A stretch of 39,413 nt of DNA from Clostridia bacterium. GTDB lineage: Bacteria; Bacillota; Clostridia; UMGS1883. The notes beneath the pieces are model-generated. The model did no database searches, was not told the DNA's origin, and worked only from the letters and a program-made list of their open reading frames with translations. The translations under genes and the position numbers were made by a program. Numbering within the stretch: position 1 is the stretch's first letter; the number at the start of each line of letters is the position of its first letter. Shown here in pieces: positions 26,089 to 35,226 of this stretch. The stretch lies in NCBI GenBank assembly GCA_017440585.1, contig JAFSGW010000061.1, positions 1 through 39,413 on the forward strand. The letters run 5' to 3'.

Positions 26089-26130
26089 CCTCCCTCCACG
26101 AGGGAGGTGTCACAAAGTGACGGAGGGAGT
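26089..26130. repeat. CTCCCTCC multi-hairpin repeat
   Basis: CCTCCCTC (26089-26096) pairs with GAGGGAGG (26100-26107), GTCAC pairs with GTGAC at 26109-26121, and GGAGGGAG (26122-26129) can pair with the first arm instead. This compact multi-stem repeat sits between licD and the flippase start. It has the form of a dispersed clostridial intergenic repeat (recollection, unchecked) and may tune expression between the two genes. Confidence 0.7.
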
Positions 26131-26143
26131 GTTGCAATTATAA

Positions 26144-27019
26144 TCAAACTTCCTTATAACTCTTATCGGGATTGAAACTGATAGTCGTATGCTGTGCAGT
26201 GCCCTTTTTGAACACCATATAATCATCGCCATACTGCACCCTGAGCCTTTCATGGAAATTCTCAGGGCAGGTAACCGTCCGCCACTCAAAGGGAAGCTCA
26301 ACTGTTTTTTCAAAAAGCTCACGGTCCCATTCATAAACCTTCACACCGGGACGGAAGGCAGTAACACCCACCTTCTTTGTTTTCCCCTTTATGCTCTTAA
26401 CCTTTTTAAGGTACGCCATACAAAGCTTTTCGTGGGTTGTAAAAAGGTTTAAAAAGCCAAGCACAAAATGTGCAAATATTTTCGAAATCTTTCTCGCCTC
26501 AGGTGAACGGGGCACCTCAAAGCCCAGTAAAAGAAGCCTGAACACCTTAAGGTATGTCATATGTAAAAAGTATCTTACCTTCCCGTCGGGAATGTTATCA
26601 AGAGGGAAAATATCTATAAAAATGCCTCTGTGCCACTCGGGAAAGCAGTTTGTTTCAAACCTTGTAGAGCCGGTTGTGCGGTCATCACGTAATTTAGCGT
26701 GCCAGGGCTGAAAGCCCTTTTCGCTTCCTGCCCACTGCAGGAAATAAGGCTCCTTTAATTCGTCTTTGCAAACTTCAATAAACCTGTCATAATCCTCCCT
26801 GAGCATCTGAATGTCAATATCGTCATCCCAGGGAATAAAGCCCTTGTGCCTTACCGCACCTAAAAGAGTGCCTCCGTCTGCAAACCACTTTATGTTATGC
26901 CTTTTGCAGATATCCTCCATAACACCAAGCAATTCTATATCGCAAAGCCATACCTTTTTCATCGTTTCGTCAACAAAAAAGCCGCTTCTTTCCTCGCCCT
27001 TCAAAAAGTCTTTATCCAC
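26144..27019 (-). CDS. LicD family phosphotransferase
   Basis: A 291-residue protein of the LicD family, which transfers phosphocholine or similar phospho-groups to surface glycans. The hallmark is FADGGTLLGAVRHKGFIPWDDDIDI (about 46-70) with the metal-binding DDD, preceded by the family start GFFVDETMKKVWLCDIELL. The GTG start at 27019 keeps the conserved N-terminus; its ribosome site (GAAGG) is close to the start and not ideal. It is the first gene of the operon with flippase, gpsA and the lectin-like protein. No choline kinase or cytidylyltransferase is seen here, so the transferred group is unknown. Confidence 0.92.
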   Translation of the reverse strand: MDKDFLKGEERSGFFVDETMKKVWLCDIELLGVMEDICKRHNIKWFADGGTLLGAVRHKGFIPWDDDIDIQMLREDYDRFIEVCKDELKEPYFLQWAGSEKGFQPWHAKLRDDRTTGSTRFETNCFPEWHRGIFIDIFPLDNIPDGKVRYFLHMTYLKVFRLLLLGFEVPRSPEARKISKIFAHFVLGFLNLFTTHEKLCMAYLKKVKSIKGKTKKVGVTAFRPGVKVYEWDRELFEKTVELPFEWRTVTCPENFHERLRVQYGDDYMVFKKGTAQHTTISFNPDKSYKEV

Positions 27020-27057
27020 GCCTTCACCAGCTTTTGTAATATTTTATACCAATATAA

Positions 27058-27086
27058 ATTATATCATTTTGTGCCTTTACTGTCAA
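27058..27086 (-). promoter_or_regulatory. Perfect consensus promoter for the licD operon inside the araC-type gene end
   Basis: TTGACA (27086-27081), a 17-bp spacer and TATAAT (27063-27058), all matching the sigma-A consensus. The -35 box and spacer code for the last residues LDSKGTK and the stop codon of the upstream regulator gene. Strong, largely constitutive transcription of licD is expected. Confidence 0.93.
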
Positions 27087-27651
27087 GAAGAGGTGCTCTG
27101 TACTCACCGGGTGTTTTCCCCGTAATGCTCTTAAATGCCCTCTGCATGGTCTTTATGCTTCCAAAGCCGCAAAGATAGGCAACCTCCTCCATCTTTTTGC
27201 CCGTTTTTATAAGCTCAGTTGCCTTTTCCACCCTCACCCTTTTTATGTATTCACTCACGCTTTCCGAAAAGCTTCGCTTAAAGAAATTATCCGCCGCTTT
27301 ACGGCTTATATTGAACCTTTCGCACAGCTTATCGGGGCAAAACTCCTCATAAAGGTATCTTGTGTGGATGTATTTTTCCATTTCATCTTTCAAATCAGGC
27401 TTCTCTTCTTCCCCTGAAGGCTCCTCATAAGGCTTAAGGATAAGGAAAAACTCTTTCTTTAACATCAAAAGCTTTGATGCCGCCTCTTTTTCCTCATAGG
27501 CATCCTCTGCATTTATTTCAATGGTCAGGTCTTTAATTTCCGCAGTTTTGAAAACACCTGCCAGAATTTTCATTGCCTCATTCTGCTTTTCTTCTTCCGT
27601 AAGATTATATCTGTCAAAGAAAATATGTTCAAAATCAATTGTGTAAATCAT
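27064..27651 (-). CDS. AraC-family C-terminal DNA-binding regulator
   Basis: A 195-residue protein. The C-terminal half has two helix-turn-helix motifs: PDKLCERFNISRKAADNFFKRSFSESVSEYIKRVRVEKATELI, then KMEEVAYLCGFGSIKTMQRAFKSITGKTPGEYR. The acidic N-terminal half (about 1-95) has no recognisable sensor domain. The ATG at 27651 follows GGGTG; an alternative TTG at 27663 would add four residues. It lies between the gpmI terminator and licD. Targets are unknown; the adjacent surface operon is a candidate by proximity. Confidence 0.85.
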   Translation of the reverse strand: MIYTIDFEHIFFDRYNLTEEEKQNEAMKILAGVFKTAEIKDLTIEINAEDAYEEKEAASKLLMLKKEFFLILKPYEEPSGEEEKPDLKDEMEKYIHTRYLYEEFCPDKLCERFNISRKAADNFFKRSFSESVSEYIKRVRVEKATELIKTGKKMEEVAYLCGFGSIKTMQRAFKSITGKTPGEYRAPLLDSKGTK

Positions 27652-27666
27652 ACTGTCACCCAATAC

Positions 27667-27690
27667 AAAAGGGGCACAAAATGTGCCCCT
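27667..27690 (-). terminator. Terminator after gpmI
   Basis: AGGGGCACA and TGTGCCCCT form a 9-bp stem with a 3-base loop, followed on the minus strand by TTTTG. It closes the pgk-tpiA-gpmI operon and lies directly before the start of the AraC-type gene. Confidence 0.88.
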
Positions 27691-27700
27691 CGTGATTTAA

Positions 27701-29215
27701 TTATTTAATTAAGCTTTCGCCTGTCATTTCAGCGGGCTTTTCAAGCTCTAAAATTTCAAGCATTGTGGGAGCAATGTCAGCTAAGCGACCGCCCTCTTTA
27801 AGCTCGCAGTCCTTGCCTACCACAATGAAGGGTACGGGATTTGTTGTGTGAGCTGTGAAGGGACCCTTTGTTTCAGGGTCAATAAGCTGGTCAGCATTAC
27901 CGTGGTCAGCTGTAATACAAGCCACGCCACCCTTTGCTATAATGGCATCAACCATTCTGCCAACGCATGTGTCAACAGCTTCAACAGCAGCTACTGCCGC
28001 AGGGATAATACCTGTGTGACCAACCATGTCGCAGTTTGCATAGTTAAGAATAATAACGTCAAACTTGTCATCATTAATAGCCTCCAGAACTGCATCGCAA
28101 ACCTCGTATGCACTCATTTCGGGCTTCATGTCAAAGGTTTCAACATCGGGAGACTTAATAAGAATTCTGTCCTCGCCCTCAAACTGCTTTTCCTCACCGC
28201 CGTTGAAGAAGAATGTTACGTGAGCATACTTCTGTGTTTCGGCAATTCTAAGCTGTGTAAGACCCTTTTTGGAAAGGTATTCGCCTAAAGTCATTGTGAG
28301 CTCTTCGGGAGGATATGCAACAGTAACGTTGGGCATTTCAGCATCGTACTGAGCCATACATACAAAATGTACGGGGAAATAACCGTTACGTCTTTCAAAG
28401 CCGTTAAAGCTTTCGTCAACAAAGGTTCTTGTAAGCTGTCTTGCTCTGTCAGGACGGAAGTTGAAGAAGATAACGCTGTCGCCTTCCTTAATCTGTCCAT
28501 CCTTGTCACATACTGTGGGAAGCATAAATTCGTCAGTTACGCCGTTAGCGTAGGAATTCTTAACAGCCTCCACAGCATCGGTTTCTTCTACGCCTTCGCC
28601 GTAAACAAGAGCTGCATAAGCCTTTTCAACTCTGTCCCATGCATTGTCACGGTCCATTGCATAAAATCTGCCTGCAACTGTTGCAATGCTGCCAAGACCA
28701 ATTTCGTCAATTTCCTTCTGCAATTCAGCCATGTATTCTGCAGCTGAGGAAGGAGGCACGTCACGTCCGTCAAGGAAGGTGTGCACATAAACCTTCTCTA
28801 CGCCCATACCCTTTGCCATACGGATAAGACCGTAAAGGTGAGTGTTGTGGCTGTGTACGCCACCGGGAGAAAGAAGACCCATAAGGTGCAATGCCTTACC
28901 CTTTGCGTTTTCCATAGCATCACAAAGAGCCTTGTTCTTTAAAATTGTGCCGTCTTCGATATCCTTTGTAATCTTAACAAGCATCTGGTAAACAACTCTG
29001 CCCGCACCGATATTTGTGTGACCAACCTCGCTGTTACCCATCTGACCGTCGGGAAGACCAACGTCAAGACCGCTTGCCGCAATAGTTGTATTGGGGCACT
29101 GGGCAAAATACTTATCAAGATTAGGAGTTTTTGCTTCATAAATCGCGTTACCTTCAGTTTCAGGATTAATACCGTAACCATCCATGATGATAAGCGCAAC
29201 AGGTTTTTTACTCAT
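27701..29215 (-). CDS. gpmI: 2,3-bisphosphoglycerate-independent phosphoglycerate mutase
   Basis: A 504-residue metal-dependent enzyme of the alkaline-phosphatase superfamily that interconverts 3- and 2-phosphoglycerate. The N-terminal metal site is ALIIMDGYGIN (8-18), with the phosphoserine in GQMGNSEVGHTNIGAGRVVYQ. VHTFLDGRDVPPSS and FFNFRPDRARQL mark the phosphotransfer domain, and CITADHGNADQLIDPETKGPFTAHTTNPVPF carries the C-terminal metal ligands. AAAGGA precedes the ATG. It is the last gene of the glycolysis cluster. Confidence 0.98.
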   Translation of the reverse strand: MSKKPVALIIMDGYGINPETEGNAIYEAKTPNLDKYFAQCPNTTIAASGLDVGLPDGQMGNSEVGHTNIGAGRVVYQMLVKITKDIEDGTILKNKALCDAMENAKGKALHLMGLLSPGGVHSHNTHLYGLIRMAKGMGVEKVYVHTFLDGRDVPPSSAAEYMAELQKEIDEIGLGSIATVAGRFYAMDRDNAWDRVEKAYAALVYGEGVEETDAVEAVKNSYANGVTDEFMLPTVCDKDGQIKEGDSVIFFNFRPDRARQLTRTFVDESFNGFERRNGYFPVHFVCMAQYDAEMPNVTVAYPPEELTMTLGEYLSKKGLTQLRIAETQKYAHVTFFFNGGEEKQFEGEDRILIKSPDVETFDMKPEMSAYEVCDAVLEAINDDKFDVIILNYANCDMVGHTGIIPAAVAAVEAVDTCVGRMVDAIIAKGGVACITADHGNADQLIDPETKGPFTAHTTNPVPFIVVGKDCELKEGGRLADIAPTMLEILELEKPAEMTGESLIK

Positions 29216-29234
29216 AGTGAATTTTCCTTTCTAC

Positions 29235-29361
29235 AATTGCAACTGTACTTCCTAAAGCCCACAACACGGGACATACCTGACCCAATTTGAAAAGCCTTGT
29301 TTGCACTTATTATTTTTAACGAAGCAGGTGTGTCCCTGTCCCTTATAAAACTGTTGCAATT
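29235..29361. repeat. 127-bp inverted-repeat element between tpiA and gpmI
   Basis: Outer arms AATTGCAAC (29235-29243) and GTTGCAATT (29353-29361) enclose inner arms GGGACATACCTG (29268-29279) and CAGGTGTGTCCC (29325-29336). The centre is AT-rich. The element sits in the middle of an otherwise tight glycolysis operon and has the form of a small non-autonomous mobile repeat. As RNA it would fold into one long hairpin that could affect processing between tpiA and gpmI. Confidence 0.75.
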
Positions 29362-29393
29362 ACCTGATCAAATTAAACTGGTATAAAGAGATT

Positions 29394-30143
29394 TTACGCA
29401 TTAGCTATAATTGAAAAGTCCTCGCTCTTAAGGCTTGCACCGCCAACAAGACCGCCGTCAATGTCGCTCATAGCGAAAAGCTCAGCTGCACAGTCCTTGT
29501 TTACGCTGCCACCGTAAAGGATTGTTGTCCTGTCGGCTGTTTCCTGGTCGTAGATAGCTGCAAGGCAGTTACGGATATCTGCACAAACCTCGTTAGCCTG
29601 CTCGCTTGTAGCAACCTTACCTGTACCGATAGCCCAGATGGGTTCGTATGCAATAACAATCTTTGTCATGTCTTCCTTGGAAACGCCACGGAGAGCAATC
29701 TTAATCTGTGTACGGATAAAGTCAAAGGTTACGTTGTCTTCTCTCTGCTGAAGGCTTTCACCACAGCAAAGTACGGGGATAAGACCCTTCTCAAGTGCCT
29801 TTGTAACCTTCTTGTTGATGATTTCATCAGTTTCCGAGAAGTATTCTCTTCTTTCGCTGTGACCGATAATTACGTATTCAACGCCTAAATCCTTTAACAT
29901 GTCAGCACTTACTTCACCTGTGTAAGCACCCTTGTCCATGTAGTAGAAGTTCTGTGCACCAACCTTAACATTTGTACCCTTTGCAATCTCAAGTACTGCA
30001 GGAAGGTCTACAAGAGGAGGGCAAACAAGAACGTCGTTCTTTGCACCCTTGCACTTTTCAACAAGCTCTGTAATAAGAGTCTTTGCTTCTGTGGGTGTCA
30101 TATTCATTTTCCAGTTACCTGCTGCTAAAATCTTTCTTGCCAT
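29394..30143 (-). CDS. tpiA: Triose-phosphate isomerase
   Basis: A 249-residue TIM-barrel enzyme interconverting dihydroxyacetone phosphate and glyceraldehyde-3-phosphate. The active-site residues are seen in order: N and K in AAGNWKMN (8-15), H in IGHSERREYF (about 94-103), E in YEPIWAIGTGKVA (about 165-177), and the phosphate loop YGGSVN and GGLVGGASL near the end. It lies between pgk and gpmI. Confidence 0.98.
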   Translation of the reverse strand: MARKILAAGNWKMNMTPTEAKTLITELVEKCKGAKNDVLVCPPLVDLPAVLEIAKGTNVKVGAQNFYYMDKGAYTGEVSADMLKDLGVEYVIIGHSERREYFSETDEIINKKVTKALEKGLIPVLCCGESLQQREDNVTFDFIRTQIKIALRGVSKEDMTKIVIAYEPIWAIGTGKVATSEQANEVCADIRNCLAAIYDQETADRTTILYGGSVNKDCAAELFAMSDIDGGLVGGASLKSEDFSIIANA

Positions 30144-30212
30144 AATAAATTACTTCCTTTCAAGTTTAAATAATATAGTTCAGACTGATAAGTTTGTATT
30201 TCCAAATTCACC

Positions 30213-30241
30213 AAAAGCGGTCAGATTGACTGACCGCTTTT
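30213..30241. terminator. Hairpin between pgk and tpiA
   Basis: AAAAGCGGTCA (30213-30223) pairs with TGACCGCTTTT (30231-30241), an 11-bp stem with a 7-base loop. The long T run is on the plus-strand side; on the minus strand only TTTT follows, so for pgk it may be a weak terminator or processing site that sets the pgk to tpiA ratio. Confidence 0.7.
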
Positions 30242-30252
30242 ATTTTTTTAAT

Positions 30253-31434
30253 TTATCTGTCTAAAAGTGCTACGATACCGGGAAGATCCTTACCTTCGAG
30301 GAATTCGAGGGAAGCACCGCCGCCTGTGGAGATGTGGCTCATCTTGTCGCCAAGACCTGCCTGGTTAACAGCTGCAACGCTGTCGCCGCCGCCGATAACT
30401 GTAACAGCATCGAGCTGGGCAAGCATAGCTGCGATTTCGTTTGTACCCTTAGCAAAATTGCTCATTTCGAATACGCCCATGGGACCGTTCCATACAACTG
30501 TCTTAGCGTCTGCAAGAACGCTCTTGAAGAGTTCAATACTCTTGGGACCGATGTCCAAGCCTTCCCAACCTTCGGGAATATCGCCTTCAACAACCTGTGT
30601 GTTTGCATCGTTTGCAAAGTTATCTGCAATAACTGTGTCAACGGGAAGAACGATCTTGTCGCCTGCTTCATCGAGCATCTTCTTTGCATATTCAATATAA
30701 TCTGTTTCAAGAAGGCTGTTACCTGTCTTCTGACCCATTGCAGCCTTGAATGTGTAAGCCATACCGCCGCCGATGATGAGCTTGTCTACCTTCTTGAGAA
30801 GGTTTTCAATAACAGAAATCTTGGAAGAAACCTTGCTGCCGCCAAGAACTGCAACAAGAGGACGAACGGGGTTATTTACTGCATTGCCGAGGAATTCGAT
30901 TTCCTTATTGATAAGGTAACCGCCTACAGCAGGAAGGTGTTCAGCTACACCAACGTTGGAGCAGTGTGCACGGTGAGCTGTACCGAAAGCATCGTTTACG
31001 AATACATCTGCCAAAGATGCAAGCTCTGCGGAAAATTCGGGAACGTTCTTTGTTTCTTCTTTTCTGTAACGTGTGTTTTCGAGAAGAACAACGTCGCCGT
31101 CATTCATTGCAGCAACTGCTGCCTTAGCGTTTTCGCCAACAACTGTGTCGTCAGCTGCAAATACTACTTCCTTACCGAGCTTCTCGCTAAGTCTCTTCGC
31201 AACGGGAGCAAGGCTCATGGAAGGAACGGGTTCACCCTTGGGCTTACCCATATGAGAGCAAAGAATAACCTTTGCACCGTTTTCTACAAGGTAGTTGATT
31301 GTGGGCATAGCACCAACAATTCTGTTTTCATCTGTGATGTTGCCTTCACTGTCAAGGGGTACGTTGAAGTCGCATCTAACGAGGACTCTTTTGCCTCTTA
31401 CTTCAACATCTTCAAGTGTCTTCTTGTTTAACAT
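30253..31434 (-). CDS. pgk: Phosphoglycerate kinase
   Basis: A 393-residue two-domain enzyme producing ATP from 1,3-bisphosphoglycerate. The N-terminal substrate site is [12 protein letters not shown] (about 16-27), with ICSH-type [11 protein letters not shown] and the basic-patch [11 protein letters not shown]; the C-terminal nucleotide site has [19 protein letters not shown] and GGGDSVAAV. The ATG at 31434 ([10 protein letters not shown]) has GAGGTGA at good spacing, better than a start ten codons upstream. Glyceraldehyde-3-phosphate dehydrogenase, a usual neighbour, is not in the window. Confidence 0.97.
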   Translation of the reverse strand: MLNKKTLEDVEVRGKRVLVRCDFNVPLDSEGNITDENRIVGAMPTINYLVENGAKVILCSHMGKPKGEPVPSMSLAPVAKRLSEKLGKEVVFAADDTVVGENAKAAVAAMNDGDVVLLENTRYRKEETKNVPEFSAELASLADVFVNDAFGTAHRAHCSNVGVAEHLPAVGGYLINKEIEFLGNAVNNPVRPLVAVLGGSKVSSKISVIENLLKKVDKLIIGGGMAYTFKAAMGQKTGNSLLETDYIEYAKKMLDEAGDKIVLPVDTVIADNFANDANTQVVEGDIPEGWEGLDIGPKSIELFKSVLADAKTVVWNGPMGVFEMSNFAKGTNEIAAMLAQLDAVTVIGGGDSVAAVNQAGLGDKMSHISTGGGASLEFLEGKDLPGIVALLDR

Positions 31435-31471
31435 AACTATCACCTCATAAAATATTTTTTTCACATACAGA

Positions 31472-31501
31472 TATTATAACATATATTATTCCAATATTGC
31501 A
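31472..31501 (-). promoter_or_regulatory. Candidate promoter for the glycolysis operon
   Basis: TTGCAA and TATAAT lie 18 bp apart on the minus strand, in an AT-rich stretch about 40 bases upstream of the pgk start codon. The -10 is a perfect match; the -35 is weaker. Confidence 0.55.
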
Positions 31502-31512
31502 ATATTTTTCTT

Positions 31513-31546
31513 TAAAAAAATGCAGTAGCTTTCGCCACTGCATTTA
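31513..31546 (-). terminator. Terminator after the VOC gene
   Basis: On the minus strand AAATGCAGT and ACTGCATTT form a stem around a GCGAAAGC-containing loop, followed by a run of T. It separates the VOC gene from the pgk promoter. Confidence 0.92.
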
Positions 31547-31551
31547 AGTCT

Positions 31552-31935
31552 TTATATCAAGGGTTCAGGTCTTGTTATAAGATGCAGAATGTTGCCTTCA
31601 ATGTCACGGAAGAAGAAGGTGGAGATGCCCTTTGCACTTGTAGCGGGCTCTGTAACCACTTCAACCTTTTCTGCCATAAGGCGTTCTACTGCACCTTCAA
31701 AATCGTCAACAGAAATGGCAATATGACGGATACCCTGCCTCTTTGCTGCAAGGTCTTCTCTTTCCATCTCTTCTGCAGGGATAAATTCAATCATGCTCTT
31801 GTCGGAAAAAGCAAGGAAAATTGTGCCCTTACCGTTATCGTAAACTACCTCTGTGTCAAACATTTTTGTATACCAGTCTGTTAAAACCTTTGTGTCCTTT
31901 GCAATAATTGCAAGATGTTCAATACCAAATGTCAT
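31552..31935 (-). CDS. VOC (glyoxalase/dioxygenase fold) family protein
   Basis: A 127-residue protein with two beta-alpha-beta-beta-beta modules typical of the vicinal-oxygen-chelate fold. Likely metal ligands are H in GIEHLAII, E in SMIEFIP, H in GIRHIAISV and E in FRDIEGNILHL. It could be a glyoxalase, a methylmalonyl-CoA epimerase-like enzyme or a resistance protein; nothing here decides. GGGAGG precedes the ATG. It follows degV-like gene 32022-32888. Confidence 0.88.
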   Translation of the reverse strand: MTFGIEHLAIIAKDTKVLTDWYTKMFDTEVVYDNGKGTIFLAFSDKSMIEFIPAEEMEREDLAAKRQGIRHIAISVDDFEGAVERLMAEKVEVVTEPATSAKGISTFFFRDIEGNILHLITRPEPLI

Positions 31936-31959
31936 AGCTGAAAACCTCCCTGTAAAATT

Positions 31960-32020
31960 GAATTTTGCAAAGCAAAATTCTTTCCTTAATTGCTCATTGC
32001 TAATTACTAATTGCTAATTA
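31960..32020. repeat. Hairpin plus TTGCTAATTA short repeats
   Basis: GAATTTTGC (31960-31968) and GCAAAATTC (31972-31980) form a perfect 9-bp stem with a 3-base loop. Next to it AATTGCTCATTGCTAATTACTAATTGCTAATTA is a run of near-identical short units. It lies between the DegV gene and the VOC gene and may end or dampen the DegV transcript. Confidence 0.6.
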
Positions 32021-32021
32021 A

Positions 32022-32888
32022 TCAAAACTTTTCTGCAAAATATACAATACCGAACAGGTCGGGGCCTGTATGGCAACCGATTGTAGGACCCACAACAGCA
32101 TCGTCAATAACAATGTTGGGGAACTGCTCGCTTATTGCATTACGCAAAAATGCCGCTTTTTCATGAACGCAGGTATGGATTGTGAAAACCCTGCCCTCGC
32201 TGAAGTCGCCCATAGCCTTTGCCGCATCAACAAGCTTTTTGTAAATATTCTTGCTTCCACGTAATTTAGCACCCTGCTCAACAAGACCATCCTTTAAAAC
32301 AAGCACGGGCTTGATGTCGAGCATGTTTGCAACAGCAAAGGTTGCCGCATTTATTCTGCCACCTTTTTTAAGGTGTGTAAGGTCATCTGTTAAGAAATAT
32401 GCATTTGCACTGTAGCAAACCTTCTTAATTCTTTCAATAACATCTTCAGCGCTTCCGCCTGCCTTGAGCACCTTTGCACCTTCTATAACCGCAAAGCCGT
32501 AAAGCACGCTGTAAGACAAAGAGTCAATAACCTCAACCCTGAAGCCTTCATGCTCTGCCATAACTGCATTGCCCATCATAACGGCATTCTGGCAGGTACC
32601 GCTTGCCTTTCCCGAAAGGGATGTATAAATAACTGTATCGTAGCCTTCCTTATATGCCTCTTCAAAGGCCTCTTCAAATTCCAAAGGCGAAATCTGTGCT
32701 GTCTTGGGCACGTCCTCCATGGTCTTTTCCATAGCGTAGAATTCCTCTACCGTCTGGTCAATGCCGTCAAGAAAATAGTGCTCACCGTCAAAGGAATATT
32801 TCAACGGAAGAACCTTTATTCCGTACTGCGACGCTCTTTCCAATCCAAGGTCACAGCCACTGTCTGTCATCAATAAAATTTTAGACAC
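32022..32888 (-). CDS. DegV family fatty-acid-binding protein
   Basis: A 288-residue soluble protein of the DegV/FakB family, which binds fatty acids and presents them to a fatty-acid kinase. Typical stretches are ILLMTDSGCDLG (4-15), VIYTSLSGKASGTCQNA (about 89-105) holding the ligand-contacting serine, HLKKGGRINAATFAVANMLDIKPVLVLKDG, and the C-terminal VGPTIGCHTGPDLFGIVYF. I chose the GTG at 32888: AAAGGA lies 9 bp upstream and the length is normal for the family; a longer frame upstream overlaps the ABC gene. No fatty-acid kinase is nearby. Confidence 0.92.
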   Translation of the reverse strand: MSKILLMTDSGCDLGLERASQYGIKVLPLKYSFDGEHYFLDGIDQTVEEFYAMEKTMEDVPKTAQISPLEFEEAFEEAYKEGYDTVIYTSLSGKASGTCQNAVMMGNAVMAEHEGFRVEVIDSLSYSVLYGFAVIEGAKVLKAGGSAEDVIERIKKVCYSANAYFLTDDLTHLKKGGRINAATFAVANMLDIKPVLVLKDGLVEQGAKLRGSKNIYKKLVDAAKAMGDFSEGRVFTIHTCVHEKAAFLRNAISEQFPNIVIDDAVVGPTIGCHTGPDLFGIVYFAEKF

Positions 32889-32931
32889 GGATATCGTTCC
32901 TTTCAATTCAAATTTTCTTTCACCAATATTT

Positions 32932-32960
32932 AAAATATCACAAATCGGGAATTTTGTCAA
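32932..32960 (-). promoter_or_regulatory. Promoter for the DegV gene
   Basis: TTGACA (32960-32955), a 17-bp spacer and TATTTT (32937-32932) on the minus strand, just after the stop codon of the upstream ABC transporter gene. It gives DegV its own transcript. Confidence 0.75.
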
Positions 32961-32964
32961 CTTG

Positions 32965-35214
32965 TTATCTCGGCGGAGGGCCACCGGGTCCTCTTCGTCT
33001 GCCACCCGGTCCGCCGCCCTCATCGGCATTGAAATTCATGGCATTCATGGTACGCTGAGCCTTAACCAATCCTGCATAAATGCCGTCACGGTCCATAAGC
33101 TCCTTATGCGTTCCCACCTCGGCAATTCTGCCTTCCTCTAAAACAACAAGGCGGTTGGCATTTTTAAGTGTGGAAAGACGGTGTGCAATGGCAAAGGTTG
33201 TTCTGCCCTTTACAAGCCTTCCCAGAGCCTCCTGAATCTGTGCCTCTGTCTCTGTATCAACGCTCGCGGTTGCCTCGTCAAGAATAAGTATCTTGGGGTC
33301 TGAAATAACTGCACGGGCAATTGCAATTCGCTGTCTTTCGCCGCCTGAGAGCCTGTAGCCCTTTTCGCCCACATAGGTGTCGTAGCCGTTGGGCAGTCTC
33401 ATAATAAAATCGTGAGCGTTTGCAATTTTTGCCGCACGGATTACATCATCCACCGTTGCATCGGGCTTTGCATAGCAAATGTTTGAAAGTATGCTTCCCG
33501 CAAAAAGGTAGCTTTCCTGAAGCACAATACCTAAATTATGCTTGTAGTATGCCCGGTCTATATCCTTAAGATTATTGCCGTTAATTGTAATCTCGCCGTC
33601 GTCCACATCGTAAAGCCTCATAAGAAGGTTAATAAGTGTACTCTTACCTGCACCGGAGTGACCGACAAGACCTATCATTTCGCCCTCCTTAACATGAAGG
33701 GAGAAGTTCTTTATAACGCTTCTGTAGCTCTTGTAGCCGAAGGTAACGTCCTTAAACTCAATATCGCCCTTGATTTCGGGGCACGCCTTCTGTTCCTCGT
33801 TTGTATAGTCCGACTCCTCGTCCAACACCTCAAACACTCTCTGTGCACTTGTTGCCGCCTCGGAAAGGTGACGGGGAAGCATTGCAAACCAGTCAAGACG
33901 GTTATAAAGGTAGGAAGCATAGGTTGAAAACTGCATCAGGTCGCCCAGCTGCATTTCTGCCTTGACAACCAGGCTTCCGCCGTAAAGCAGTACAAAGTAG
34001 CTGCCAAAGCCCACTAAAAAGCGTACAACAGGCCATATTGTACCTGAGAAACGGTCGTTTGAAATGTTCTGCTCCCTTACGTCTGCCGCAACGGCAGAGA
34101 ACTGTTCAATAGCCCAGTTTTCGCGACCAAATGCCTTTACAACCCGCATGCCGTTCAGAATGTCGTTGAGCTTGCTTGTCATTTTGTCCATCTTACGCCA
34201 CTGGGTGTGATATCTTCTTCTTACCTCATGCCTTACCTTGTTCACAATCACCACAACAAAAGGCATGGGCACAAGAATGAGAACAGCCATTTTCCAGTTA
34301 TATGCAAAAAGCACCACCGCAACAGACAAAAACAGTATAATTTCATTTACCGCCATAATGCCTATGTTCTGTATAAAGTGACCTATACGCATTGTGTCAC
34401 GGTTGATTCTCTGCATCATGTCGCCTGTTTTTTTGCCTTCAAGCTTGCCTATACCCATCTTCTGAAGCTTTGTGTAAACCTCCTTGCGCATGTCCTTTAC
34501 AAGGCGGTTACTTGCCTTCACCGAAACAATACGCCTTACAATGGCAATTGCCGTTGTAAGAATGTTACATAAAGCCGTAAGCACAACAAAGAAAATAAGC
34601 ACCGACATACTGCCGTTGGGGTTTGTTATTGCTTCATTTATCATTCTTTTCTGGATTTCGGGAGCTAAAAGCATAACAGCCGAATTAAGCCAGAAAAGCA
34701 CAAGAATAATTATGTATAAGTTTTTGCAGGGTGCAGCCATTTTAGCCACCCTTTTAACCATACCCCTCTTGTCGGAGCATTCGGGGCATATACGTGTGTT
34801 ACGAAGATAGTTTCTTCCGCAGTTGGGGCATCGTTTTGACTCGTCAAAGCTTTCGTGTGCCCTTTCCTCGCCGTCAATAACCTCCTGCACAATACGTTCA
34901 ATCATTGCAAACTGAGGCATATATTCAGCAGTGTACTTTGCCACTACATAGCACTCGCCATCGCTCGTTACCTCAAGCCGTCCTGCACCTACAAGCTCTA
35001 CAGCCTTCACCTTTTCTATCTTAGCTTTGGGCAAAACGTACTTCACTTCACCCTCTGACACGCTTACAAGGCTTTTATCGGTAACTATAAAATAGTTTTC
35101 CGAAAACATACCTTTTGCATCAATATCATAAGGGACAGAGTAAACAATATCACCAAGGGAAGCATTTTCTATCAAATCTTCAATTACTTTGCCCGTATCG
35201 CATCGTAAAATCAT
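32965..35214 (-). CDS. ABC half-transporter with N-terminal PH-like domain and zinc ribbon (second subunit)
   Basis: A 749-residue fused permease-ATPase. Residues 1-115 form a beta-rich cytoplasmic domain resembling a bacterial PH domain; C129, C132, C143 and C146 form a zinc ribbon (CPNCG ... CPEC). About 160-450 is a six-helix type I exporter membrane domain, and the ATPase has Walker [13 protein letters not shown], signature [14 protein letters not shown], Walker [13 protein letters not shown] and H-loop AIAHRLSTL, so both halves look active. The last 20 residues are a Gly-Pro-Arg-rich tail ([17 protein letters not shown]). It follows the DUF1854 gene by 12 bp and pairs with the ABC gene at 35744. 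The cargo is unknown. Confidence 0.93.
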   Translation of the reverse strand: MILRCDTGKVIEDLIENASLGDIVYSVPYDIDAKGMFSENYFIVTDKSLVSVSEGEVKYVLPKAKIEKVKAVELVGAGRLEVTSDGECYVVAKYTAEYMPQFAMIERIVQEVIDGEERAHESFDESKRCPNCGRNYLRNTRICPECSDKRGMVKRVAKMAAPCKNLYIIILVLFWLNSAVMLLAPEIQKRMINEAITNPNGSMSVLIFFVVLTALCNILTTAIAIVRRIVSVKASNRLVKDMRKEVYTKLQKMGIGKLEGKKTGDMMQRINRDTMRIGHFIQNIGIMAVNEIILFLSVAVVLFAYNWKMAVLILVPMPFVVVIVNKVRHEVRRRYHTQWRKMDKMTSKLNDILNGMRVVKAFGRENWAIEQFSAVAADVREQNISNDRFSGTIWPVVRFLVGFGSYFVLLYGGSLVVKAEMQLGDLMQFSTYASYLYNRLDWFAMLPRHLSEAATSAQRVFEVLDEESDYTNEEQKACPEIKGDIEFKDVTFGYKSYRSVIKNFSLHVKEGEMIGLVGHSGAGKSTLINLLMRLYDVDDGEITINGNNLKDIDRAYYKHNLGIVLQESYLFAGSILSNICYAKPDATVDDVIRAAKIANAHDFIMRLPNGYDTYVGEKGYRLSGGERQRIAIARAVISDPKILILDEATASVDTETEAQIQEALGRLVKGRTTFAIAHRLSTLKNANRLVVLEEGRIAEVGTHKELMDRDGIYAGLVKAQRTMNAMNFNADEGGGPGGRRRGPGGPPPR

Positions 35215-35226
35215 ACCGCCGCCCCC

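Noticed and set aside
26069..26137. N-terminal extension of the flippase (MQHSLRHFVTPPSWREAERQ)
   Set aside because: It is the translation of a multi-hairpin DNA repeat; the flippase family starts at MAKSESRLKNSIRN.
30334..31431. A 365-residue plus-strand frame antisense to pgk
   Set aside because: It is a shadow of a clear phosphoglycerate kinase gene and its translation is cysteine- and asparagine-rich without any motif.
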